Shown one piece after another: positions 8,772-17,800 of a stretch of DNA of 64,000 nt (position 1 is its first letter; each line of letters starts with the position of its first letter). Below the pieces are notes generated by a model, which did no database searches, was not told the origin of the DNA, and saw only the letters and a list, made by a program, of their open reading frames with translations. Origin of the DNA: Pontibacter lucknowensis (lineage in GTDB: Bacteria; Bacteroidota; Bacteroidia; Cytophagales; Hymenobacteraceae); contig NZ_FTNM01000006.1 of assembly GCF_900156415.1 (NCBI RefSeq), positions 1 to 64,000 on the forward strand, given 5' to 3'. The translations under genes and the position numbers were made by a program.

Positions 8772-11700
8772 ATGAACATAACCAAAATATCTATACAGCG
8801 CTCAACCTTGGTGGTAGTGGTCTTCACGGTCCTCACACTACTGGGTGTTGCGAGTTATAGCGCACTAAACTACGAGCTTCTTCCGAAGTTCAACCCGCCG
8901 GTGCTGACCATCTCTACCATCTATCCGGGTGCTTCTCCTAATGAGGTAGAGAACTCCGTGACAAAAGAGATCGAGGAAGCCTTGTCGGCACTTGAAAACG
9001 TGAAAACGATGCGTGGCACCTCCCTGGAGAGTTTCTCCATTATTGTGGTGGAGCTGAACCAGGGTACCAACGTAGACCTGGCCCTGCAGGACGCGCAGCG
9101 AAAGATCAACACCATCCTGGCCAACCTGCCGGATGATGCGGAGTCGCCGACGCTGAACAAGTTTGACCTCGATGACCTCCCGATCATCAAGATGGGGGCA
9201 ACCGCCAACATGTCGCCGACCGAGTTCTACGACCTGATCGACAAGAAGATCAAGCCGGAACTGTCGCGCATACCAGGTATGGCCGCCATCAAAATTCTGG
9301 GTGGCCAGGAGCGTGAGATCAAGGTAAACATCGACGCCAACAAACTGGAGGCCTACAACCTCTCCATCCTACAGGTACAGCAGAAGATCCGTAACTCTAA
9401 CCTTGACTTCCCAACAGGTAAGATCAAGCAGGAAAGCGGACAGACGCAGATCCGTCTGGCTGGTAAGTTTGCATCGCTGGACCAACTGCGTAACCTGATT
9501 GTGCGTGAAGATGCTAACGGCATTGTACGGCTTGCTGACGTGGCCGAAGTACAGGACACGCAGAAAGACATTGAAGTACTGACCCGTGTAAACAGCAGTC
9601 CGTCTGTGGGTATTACCATCCAGAAGCAGTCAGATGCCAACGCTGTGGAAGTGAGCCGTTTGACCAAGGAGGCCCTGGCTGAACTGGAGAAGACCTACGC
9701 TGATGTTGGACTGAACTTCAACATCGCCAACGACTCCTCTGACTTTACACTCGAGGCAGCCGACTCGGTACTGCATGACTTGATGATTGCGGTAATTCTG
9801 GTGGCGGTCGTGATGTTGCTATTCCTGCACTCTTTCCGAAATGCAGTGATCGTGATGATCTCTATACCTGCCTCTTTGGTGGCGACCTTCATCTTCATGT
9901 ACCTGTTCGGTTACTCGCTGAACCTGATGTCGCTGCTAGCGCTTTCGCTTGTGGTGGGTATCCTGGTGGACGACGCCATTGTGGTAATCGAGAACATTCA
10001 CCGCCACATGGAAATGGGCAAAAAACCGGCGCAGGCCGCTTACGACGGTATCCGTGAGATCATGGCAACCGTTACCTCCATCACACTGGTAATTTCGGTG
10101 GTGTTTATTCCGATCGCCCTTTCATCGGGTCTGGTATCAGACATCCTGCGTCAGTTTGCGGTGGTAGTGGCTGTGTCAACGATGATCTCGCTTTTCGTAG
10201 CCTTCACGCTGATTCCACTATTAGCGAGCCGATTCTCACGCCTAGAGCACATTTCGGATAAGAACATCTTCGGACGCTTCATCCTGGCATTCGAGCGCAC
10301 CCTGGACCGCATCATCGACGGCTTTACAGCCGCTTTGAAGTGGGCCTTTAACCACAAGCTGATCACGCTGGGCGTGACCATGATCTTACTGGTCGCCTCC
10401 TTTGCGCTGGTGCCACTCGGCTTTATCGGTTCGGCCTTTATACCTGCCGGTGACCGTGGTGAGGTGAGCTTGCAGCTGGAGTTGCCTAAGAATGCGACGG
10501 TAGAGCAGACCAACTTTGCTACACGTCAGGTAGAACAATATTTGGAGGGCTTCCCGGAAGTATCGAAAGTATTCACCACCGTAGGTACTACCTCTTCGGC
10601 ACAGCAGGGCCAGAACACGGCATACAAATCCGAAGTATCGGTAACGCTGGTAGACGTGAAAGAGCGTACCTTCAGTACCGACCAGTTCAGCCGTCAGGCC
10701 AAAGCTGACATTGAGAGCAAACTGCCAAATGTGGAGGTGACACCAGTGCCGGTAGGTCTGGTGGGTAACTCGCAGGCCCCTATCCAGCTGATCATCTCAG
10801 GATCGAACCTGGACAGCGTGATGGCTTTCTCGCAGCGCGTGATGGGTGTGGTAGAAAGCGTGTCTGGTACGGCCGACGTGGAAATGTCAGTGGAAGGCGG
10901 TAACCCCGAGATTGAAGTTGTAGTGGACCGCGATAAAATGGCCAATGTAGGCCTGTCGCTGGAGAACGTGGGTGCGAGCATGCAGCTGGCCTTCAGCGGT
11001 AACTCTGACGTGACCTTCCGCTCCGGTACCGAAGACTACGACATCAACATCCGCCTCGACGAGTTCGACCGCCGCAACGTGACTGACATTGCCAACCTGT
11101 CGTTTGTGAACAATATGGGACAGCTGGTACGTTTGGGTCAGTTTGCCGACATCCGCCAGTCTACGGGTCCCTCGCAGCTGGAGCGTTACAACCGCGTGAC
11201 TTCCGTGAACGTGAACTCACAGGTAATTGGTCGTCCGTCTGGTTCGATCGGTGCAGAGATTCAGGAGAAACTGGCCGAGGTAGAAGCGCCGAAAGGTGTT
11301 AGCTACGAGTTTGGTGGTGACATGAAAAACCAGAGCGAAGGTTTCGGTACGCTGGGTATCGCCTTGCTGGCCTCGATCATCTTCGTGTACCTGATCATGG
11401 TGGCCCTGTATGACTCTTATGTATACCCGCTGGTGGTACTGTTCTCTATACCGTTGGCGATCATCGGTGCCTTGCTGGCCCTTGCGCTGGCACAACAGGC
11501 CCTGAGTATCTTCTCCATCCTGGGTATTATCATGATGATCGGTCTGGTAGCCAAAAACGCGATTATGGTGGTCGACTTTACCAACAAGCTGAAAGATGAA
11601 GGCGTGGAAGTGAAAGAGGCCCTGATAGAAGCGGTAAGAATCCGTTTCCGTCCGATCCTGATGACGACCCTGGCGATGGTAATTGGTATGTTGCCGATCG

Positions 11701-11951
11701 CGTTGGCAGGTGGCTCGGTAGCCGCGACCAAAAACGGTCTGGCATGGGCTTTGATCGGTGGCCTGAGTTCTTCCATGTTCCTGACCCTGATCGTGGTGCC
11801 GATCATCTACTATGGCTTCGACCGCATCCTGGCTAAGCTTGGGCTGGACAAGAAGACGGTGATCCATCTGGAAGAAAAGTCACTGGAAGAATTGGAGCAC
11901 GAAACGAAAGAGCTTGAAGAAAGAAAGATGGCGCACGAGTTTGCGCACTAA
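8772..11951 (+). CDS. RND efflux permease (AcrB/HAE1 superfamily)
   Basis: A 1059-aa proton-driven inner membrane pump. The family pattern is clear: one N-terminal helix (about 12-32), a large periplasmic loop, a block of helices from about 335 to 490 and helix 7 near 535-555. A second periplasmic loop follows, then a second helix block from about 865 to 1020. The NLMSLLALSLVVGILVDDAIVVIENI segment in helix 4 carries the DD pair used in proton relay, near residues 401-402. It forms one operon with the TolC and HlyD genes. The C-terminal tail is charged and ends EERKMAHEFAH. The drug or lipid specificity is unknown. Confidence 0.95.
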   Translation: MNITKISIQRSTLVVVVFTVLTLLGVASYSALNYELLPKFNPPVLTISTIYPGASPNEVENSVTKEIEEALSALENVKTMRGTSLESFSIIVVELNQGTNVDLALQDAQRKINTILANLPDDAESPTLNKFDLDDLPIIKMGATANMSPTEFYDLIDKKIKPELSRIPGMAAIKILGGQEREIKVNIDANKLEAYNLSILQVQQKIRNSNLDFPTGKIKQESGQTQIRLAGKFASLDQLRNLIVREDANGIVRLADVAEVQDTQKDIEVLTRVNSSPSVGITIQKQSDANAVEVSRLTKEALAELEKTYADVGLNFNIANDSSDFTLEAADSVLHDLMIAVILVAVVMLLFLHSFRNAVIVMISIPASLVATFIFMYLFGYSLNLMSLLALSLVVGILVDDAIVVIENIHRHMEMGKKPAQAAYDGIREIMATVTSITLVISVVFIPIALSSGLVSDILRQFAVVVAVSTMISLFVAFTLIPLLASRFSRLEHISDKNIFGRFILAFERTLDRIIDGFTAALKWAFNHKLITLGVTMILLVASFALVPLGFIGSAFIPAGDRGEVSLQLELPKNATVEQTNFATRQVEQYLEGFPEVSKVFTTVGTTSSAQQGQNTAYKSEVSVTLVDVKERTFSTDQFSRQAKADIESKLPNVEVTPVPVGLVGNSQAPIQLIISGSNLDSVMAFSQRVMGVVESVSGTADVEMSVEGGNPEIEVVVDRDKMANVGLSLENVGASMQLAFSGNSDVTFRSGTEDYDINIRLDEFDRRNVTDIANLSFVNNMGQLVRLGQFADIRQSTGPSQLERYNRVTSVNVNSQVIGRPSGSIGAEIQEKLAEVEAPKGVSYEFGGDMKNQSEGFGTLGIALLASIIFVYLIMVALYDSYVYPLVVLFSIPLAIIGALLALALAQQALSIFSILGIIMMIGLVAKNAIMVVDFTNKLKDEGVEVKEALIEAVRIRFRPILMTTLAMVIGMLPIALAGGSVAATKNGLAWALIGGLSSSMFLTLIVVPIIYYGFDRILAKLGLDKKTVIHLEEKSLEELEHETKELEERKMAHEFAH

Positions 11952-11961
11952 GATATTCCCC

Positions 11962-11991
11962 CTCCTCCTGTCCGTTGTAAGGCAGGAGGAG
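11962..11991 (+). terminator. hairpin after the RND operon
   Basis: CTCCTCCTG (11962-11970) pairs with CAGGAGGAG (11983-11991), loop 12 nt. There is no T run, so terminator activity is uncertain. Confidence 0.4.
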
Positions 11992-12035
11992 CCTGGTGGA
12001 AAGCGTGAAATGAATTACCCTTTATTTTAGAACAT

Positions 12036-12278
12036 ATGGCAGATCCTAGAACTACCTTATACAAAGAGGTAATTAATCTGGTAAGCAGATTAAAAGCAAT
12101 CGCCCCACATAAACTTTCCGGCCCCAAAGGACTTTGGGAAAATGGAATGGATATAGTTGACGTTGTAGATATTATACTGGCAGTGGAGAAAAAGTTTGAT
12201 GTCGTGATCCCGGACGAAGTACCCGTGTATTCGATTGATGATCTGGTGAACTACCTGCAGTTAAGAAGAGCGAGTTAG
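12036..12278 (+). CDS. acyl carrier protein-like protein lacking the phosphopantetheine serine
   Basis: An 80-aa acidic four-helix protein. The second half aligns well with acyl carrier proteins: the run VVDIILAVEKKFDVVIPDEVPVYSIDDLVNYL matches the ACP helix II and helix III pattern. At the DSL motif the sequence is D-I-V-D (codons GAT ATA GTT GAC), so the serine that carries 4'-phosphopantetheine is replaced by isoleucine. It therefore cannot be a normal carrier. It could be a decoy or regulatory ACP paralogue (inference). It stands alone, with its own terminator at 12308-12341. Confidence 0.75.
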   Translation: MADPRTTLYKEVINLVSRLKAIAPHKLSGPKGLWENGMDIVDVVDIILAVEKKFDVVIPDEVPVYSIDDLVNYLQLRRAS

Positions 12279-12307
12279 TTAATAGAATTTCCCATTTGAT
12301 ACAAGCC

Positions 12308-12341
12308 AAAAAGGTGCAGGACTTTATCCTGCACCTTTTTT
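12308..12341 (+). terminator. strong rho-independent terminator
   Basis: A perfect 14-bp stem (12308-12321 with 12327-12340), loop CTTTA, flanked by A and T runs. It ends the ACP-like gene and can also act on the minus strand for the small gene at 12402-12536. Confidence 0.92.
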
Positions 12342-12349
12342 ATGCTGTA

Positions 12350-12377
12350 ACAGTTGCGGGCAAAGCCCGCAAACTGA
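12350..12377. repeat. REP-like hairpin
   Basis: CAGTTGCGGGC and GCCCGCAAACTG pair around an AAA loop with one bulged T. It directly follows the terminator and resembles the hairpin at 53824-53840 in its AGTTGC/GCAAACT ends. Confidence 0.45.
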
Positions 12378-12401
12378 AAACACAAACAGTATTATTTCTC
12401 C

Positions 12402-12536
12402 TTATACCTGGTAGCGGTCATACTTTTGATAGCGGTAGTACTTTTGGTTCTTTCGCTCCTCTTTGCCATACATGTAGTACAACAGGTAGCCTACTGCATA
12501 AATTGCCAGTACTGTTAAGATGATGAATACCTCCAT
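12402..12536 (-). CDS. small single-pass membrane protein, 44 aa
   Basis: From the ATG at 12536 the protein reads MEVFIILTVLAIYAVGYLLYYMYG, a single transmembrane helix. A charged, tyrosine-rich tail follows (KEERKNQKYYRYQKYDRYQV). Upstream in-frame codons to 12602 are possible but give a poor N terminus. The family is unknown to me. A small membrane peptide of this layout could be a modulator of a larger membrane complex, but nothing here identifies one. Confidence 0.5.
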   Translation of the reverse strand: MEVFIILTVLAIYAVGYLLYYMYGKEERKNQKYYRYQKYDRYQV

Positions 12537-12855
12537 AACCTGATGCTTTTTTATCCAAGTTGCCTTATATACGAAAGTTAACAGGTTCTGGCTAATTCTC
12601 AATAGTTTAAAGAAAAATCCTGCTAAAATTTATTTAACCCTCCTTGTTTAGCCTTATTCAGGATAATAATTGCCAATTACCAACTCTATTTAAGAAAATT
12701 ATTAGTAAAACTATACTTTTTTCTATTTAAAAACTCAACCTTTATAAAAAAACTAAGTTACAATATAAATATAAACACTGATTATGCGCTCCTGCTATGT
12801 TCACCCTGCCTCCCGGACAGCAATCACATTGATACTATACAGTAACTGAAACATT
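12537..12855. other. AT-rich intergenic region
   Basis: About 320 bases of strongly AT-rich sequence between divergent genes. I see no convincing ORF, hairpin or TAnnTTTG element, apart from general A/T tracts that may hold promoters for either side. Confidence 0.5.
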
Positions 12856-13326
12856 ATGCAGTCGAGAACCCAAGGAAAGCTATACCTCACAAGTCCCGCC
12901 TTTTCGCAGGGGGAGCGTATTCCTACCCGCTATACCTGCGACGGTGAGAACATCAGTCCGCCGCTCGAGATCAGGAACTTGCCAAAGTACACGGAAAGCC
13001 TGGTAATCATCGTGGAGGACCCCGACGCACCACGGGGCATCTGGACACACTGGCTGGTATGGAATGTCCCTCCATCCAACCTGATCGAGGAAGGGGTTGT
13101 GCCTGGTATACAGGGAACCAATGATTTCGGGAGGCTGCATTATGGCGGCCCCTGCCCGCCACAGGGGCTGCACCATTACTATTACAGAATTTACGCCCTG
13201 GATGTGATGCTGAACATCAAAGAAGGCACTGGCAGGCAGGCACTACTCCGTGTGATAGGCCAGCATGTGCTCGCAATGGGCGAACTGATGGGCGTATACA
13301 GTCGCTACAATGTCATGATGGCGTAA
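12856..13326 (+). CDS. YbhB/YbcL family PEBP-like protein
   Basis: A 156-aa protein of the phosphatidylethanolamine-binding protein (Raf kinase inhibitor-like) family. It shows the ligand-site motifs DPDAP (about 55-59), THWLVWNVP (about 66-74) and HYGGPCPP (about 95-102), and the typical RYTCDGENISPPLE opening. No signal peptide is visible, so it is cytoplasmic. The bacterial members' ligand is not settled. Its 3' end overlaps the convergent gene (stop at 13313) by 14 bases. Confidence 0.9.
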   Translation: MQSRTQGKLYLTSPAFSQGERIPTRYTCDGENISPPLEIRNLPKYTESLVIIVEDPDAPRGIWTHWLVWNVPPSNLIEEGVVPGIQGTNDFGRLHYGGPCPPQGLHHYYYRIYALDVMLNIKEGTGRQALLRVIGQHVLAMGELMGVYSRYNVMMA

Positions 13327-14614
13327 CTGGATGCCACTGCGCCATGTGATGGGCGTGGGTGTGCAGGTAGGCACCCGGTTGATAGAACTTGTCATAAAAA
13401 GCCGGATCCAGGTGATGCGCCTGTAGATAGGTGCAGATAAACATAGACGGCACCGTGCCCGGGAACTTGCCAAAGGTGTCGAATACATACTGTGCCTGCA
13501 GCGCCACACACTCCCTGAATGCCTCGTCGTGTACCTGAGCTGCTCCCCTCACCTTGGCACTCTCCCGCCAGGGTCCGGGTGTCGTCGGATCAAAAGGGCC
13601 TCCCCTTCCAAATTTTCGCGCACACACAGCCTCCACGGCAGCCCGCATATCCGGATAGTGAGGCGGACAGTAGCCCTCCATTATACCTTGCAGCCCGGTC
13701 GGGTTGGGGTAAGGCCAGCGCTCATCCTTATCGTAGCGAAAGCCGAGCCCCTCTACTCCTGCCACACCACTTGCCCCCAGCACACTGAAGGGGTCTATGC
13801 CATCGTACATCCAGCCACCCAGCCCCATGGCCTGCAACAGCAGAGCACCGGCATAGCAGGAAGTCGCCATTTCCGCGCATACCTCGGCAAGTGACAGCTG
13901 CTCCACAAATGTGATGGGCCACACATTATTCACATCCCCGATGTTTTTAAACCGCTCTATACCTGGCAATGCCTGCTTGTGGATGTCATCGTAAAGTACG
14001 AGCCCGTTTTGCAGCATGTAGCAGATTGCCAGCAGCACGTGCTGGGCCAGGTCAGCCACGGGTATCACCAGCAGCGTACCGGGCTTATTGGTCACCCAGG
14101 TGTTGTGCGCTTCCACAAAAGGCACTTCGGAGGGAAGTTTCAGACGGCCGTCCTGGAGCTTTCTGATGCGGCTTTGCAAGGCCTGCACCACTTCATCCAG
14201 ATCCAGAGACCCGTCCGCCGCTTTGTCGGCCGAGGCCGGCGCATCCCGGTTGTCTACGACATACACCCCGGTGTCATCGGTGAAAAAAGTCATGGAGGTA
14301 TGGAAGCCGGCAGCAGAGGGAAAAGTACGCCCTCCTGCCGCAGCCGCATAGTTGGACAGATGCGGCGCATAACGCTGCGCCCGGTAGATCATGTTGTGCC
14401 AGCCCGTGTTACCGGCACAGGCCGTCACCACGAGCAGTTTCTCCAGTTCAGAGAGGGGCATCGGGTCCTTTTCCGATTTGTAGGCAAACACGCCATCAGG
14501 GATTTCCGCCCCCATAAAAAAACGACGGGAGCGACGGCCAAGTAAAGCCTCTACCAACCCAAAACCCAACATCTCCTTAAAACCCGGAGGTATAGCAGAC
14601 TCATCCATGGCCAT
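13313..14614 (-). CDS. nitroreductase-like protein, 433 aa
   Basis: The N terminus (LVEALLGRRSRRFF, then PLSELEKLLVVTACAGNTGWHN) resembles the FMN-binding opening of nitroreductases. AGALLLQAMGLGGWMYDG near residue 265 resembles their later helix. At over 430 aa it is about twice the usual length, and the insertions plus the C-terminal third are unfamiliar. The tail is His-rich (HTHAHHMAQWH). I chose ATG 14614 (MAMDES); ATG 14608 is also possible, and the longer form would need a TTG at 14629. It is probably an oxidoreductase-fold protein, but substrate and even flavin binding are inference. It overlaps the convergent PEBP gene by 14 bases. Confidence 0.55.
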   Translation of the reverse strand: MAMDESAIPPGFKEMLGFGLVEALLGRRSRRFFMGAEIPDGVFAYKSEKDPMPLSELEKLLVVTACAGNTGWHNMIYRAQRYAPHLSNYAAAAGGRTFPSAAGFHTSMTFFTDDTGVYVVDNRDAPASADKAADGSLDLDEVVQALQSRIRKLQDGRLKLPSEVPFVEAHNTWVTNKPGTLLVIPVADLAQHVLLAICYMLQNGLVLYDDIHKQALPGIERFKNIGDVNNVWPITFVEQLSLAEVCAEMATSCYAGALLLQAMGLGGWMYDGIDPFSVLGASGVAGVEGLGFRYDKDERWPYPNPTGLQGIMEGYCPPHYPDMRAAVEAVCARKFGRGGPFDPTTPGPWRESAKVRGAAQVHDEAFRECVALQAQYVFDTFGKFPGTVPSMFICTYLQAHHLDPAFYDKFYQPGAYLHTHAHHMAQWHPVTPS

Positions 14615-14892
14615 ACACAAAAAAACCAACGTTTTATTGTACTCAAACCACAGCCAGTTGTTTGATATTTAACCACTTACATCGCATCACTTACTAAATA
14701 TACTCACCTGCCTCCAGCCAGGGGTATAAACAATAGCTGTCGCATCCTTGTAACCCTACTATGGCGTACCAGGACGGGTGCCATAGTCATTAGTAAAAAA
14801 TTCTATCCTTGTTAGCAATCTTTCGTAAAGTCAAACAGTAAAACTAATTCCATATCGCATCAGCTAAACATATCGGAAAAACCATTGCCAAG

Positions 14893-17800
14893 GTGATACT
14901 CTGGTTCCTTGCCATTGTAGTGGGCCTGCTATTGCTCATCATCATTGCTTTGCAAATCCCGAAAGTACAGAATTTCGCAGCTCAGAAAGGGGCCTCATAC
15001 CTGGCCGGCATGCTGGATACCCGCGTAGAGATCGGGCGTTTTAAGACAGACTGGCGCAATGCCGTAGTGCTGGAGGATGTATACCTGGAAGACCAGCAGC
15101 AGGACACGCTCTGGTACAGCCAGCGCCTTGGGGTGGACATCAAACTATGGTCACTGCTGAGCGGTGAGCTGAACATCAGCAAAATAGACCTGCAGCAGGC
15201 TACCCTCAACCTGCACATCCGCCCCGACTCTACTTCCAATTTCGATTTCCTGGCGGAGGCATTCGCGACCGATACCACCGCAGCTCAGCCCGCCGACACG
15301 ACGGGAGGAATGCAAATAGACCTGGGTCTGATTAACCTGGAGAATGTGTATGTCAATTTCAACGACGAGGCAGGCGGCAATCACATCAGGGCCAGAGTAG
15401 GCCAGCTCACCACCACCATGGAAGAGCTCAAGCTGGAAGAGGAGATCTACCGACTCGATAATATTGAGTTGCGAAACACAGGTATAAACTATGTGCAAAC
15501 TAAGCTTCCGCCTGACGAACCCTCCGAGCCCATCACCTTTGACTTTGGTCTGAGCGGTGTGGAAGTCGAGAACTTTGCGCTGAACTATGCAAGCATACCG
15601 GCTGACCAACGCATTGAGCTCAAGCTGGGAAAATCAGAACTGGCAGTAGACGATATTGACCTGCCTAACGCCCGCATTGACCTGCGCAGTTTCGACCTGC
15701 ACGACTCAAAGGTGCTCTATGTGCAGGAGAAGTTGAAGCCGACTGACTCTCTGGCGGTGAACCCGGCAGAAACGGTGCGGAAACTGGACGAGTCGGTAGA
15801 GAAAACACAGGGACAGCCCGTGAATTGGGTCGTGAACCTGGGGAAGCTGAGCGTAAGCGGCCTGGAGGCAGGTATGGACAATGCCGATGCGCCACGACAG
15901 GCACGTGGGATGGACTACAACCACCTACGCTTCTCCAACATCGAAATGGATGCAGAGGATATCAGGTATAGCCTCAACCAGATGGGCATGCAGCTTAACC
16001 AGCTCAAGCTCGAAGAACAGAGCGGCTTCCGGCTCAACAATTTCCAATCGGATATCACGCTCGACTCCACCCATGCCCGGCTGGCTAACCTCGACCTGCA
16101 GACCGGACACAGCCGCATCAGCAAAGACCTGGCCCTGCGCTATACCTCCTGGGACGATCTGACCGATAACCTGGACGCTGTTCGGCTGGACTTAGACATC
16201 GACAACTCACGCATCGGTATGCAGGATGCCCTGTACTTTGCACCTGACCTTGCAGATAACCCATCGTTCCGCAAAATTGCGAATTCTACGATACGCCTTG
16301 ACGGTCGTGCGCAGGGGCGCCTGGACAACATCAACATACAGCAGCTGCAGGTAGCGGGTCTGCAGGGCACAGCCGTAAATGTGAGCGGCAATGTGCGCAA
16401 TGCGATGGACCCGGACCGGCTGGCTATGGACATCGACATCAACCGCATGGCGACCACCCGCACCGACATCCTGGCCCTCGCTCCTCCCGGCACGATTCCG
16501 CCGGAAATCCGAATCCCGAACAACCTGAGTATGACGGGCAGGTATAGCGGCACCCTCACCAACTTTGATCTGAATGCAGCGATCAACAGCTCTTTTGGCA
16601 ACCTGAACGCAGTGGTAGACATGGACCAGGGTCCGGCAGGAGCCGAGCCATTCCGGGCGACGGTCAGAACGTCAGGCTTTGACCTGCGGCAGCTCTTCAC
16701 GGAAGACTATGGTGTGGGGCGTGTGGCTTTTGAGGCTACCGCGAGAGGAACCGGATTAACTCCCGAAACCATGCGTGCTGATGTGCAAGCCCGAATTAAA
16801 GAAGCGAACTACAACAACTACGCCTACAACAATGTGGATGTGGATGCCCGCATCGACCGCAACCTGTACCATGTCGCAGCCCGTGCCCGAGACGAAAACC
16901 TGAACTTCGACCTGAAAGGCGACTTTAACCTGCGCAATGCAGAGCGGGGTGAGTATGTCTTTGACCTGGACCTCAAAGGCGTAGACCTGAAAGCCCTCAA
17001 TTTTTATGAAGAGGACCTGGGTATCAGGGGGCAGCTGCGCGGTCGCTTTGCCGGTAACGATGCCAGTGACATCAGTGGCACATTGGAAGGCGATAACGTG
17101 CGGGTGCGCCTGGAGGGTGTCTCCTACCCGATCGATTCGCTGCAACTGACGCTGCGGCAGAATATGCCGGGTACAGCCATTGCGCTAAACTCCAGTATAG
17201 CGGATGCCGATATGCGCTTCACCAATGACCTGGCTGAGCTGCCCACCGCACTCGCCAAGCACTTTTCGGCTTACTTCGATCTCCAGCCCGACCCGCCCTT
17301 CCCTGCTAACCTGAACCTGGGGGACTTTGAGGCGGAAGTACAGTTGCGCCGCCCGGATATCATCGCCTCTTTTGTGCCTGACCTGGAGCAATTGCAGGTC
17401 AATGGCCCGATCACGGCCTCCTACAATGGCGAAACGCAGGAATTCGCCATGGATGCCAACGTCGGACAGGTTGTCTATACCGACTATAACATACACGATA
17501 TAGCCCTGCAGGTGCGGGGTAACCGGGAGCAGATGGGTTACAGCCTCGGCGTGCGCGAGATCCGGTCGCCTTCACTGCTGATCAACAATGTGAGCCTGGA
17601 CGGAGCTGCCCGCGACAATGACATGACCCTGCGACTGGCTATGGCTGACCTCGACAGCGTGGAGCAGTTTGTAATTGGCGGTGTGCTCAACAGCCTTGGC
17701 CCGGGCTACCGCTTCGCCATTAACCCGGAGCAATTGGTGATCAACGGAGACCCCTGGTCTGTACCGCAGGACAATTACCTGCAGTTCGACACGGATCTGC

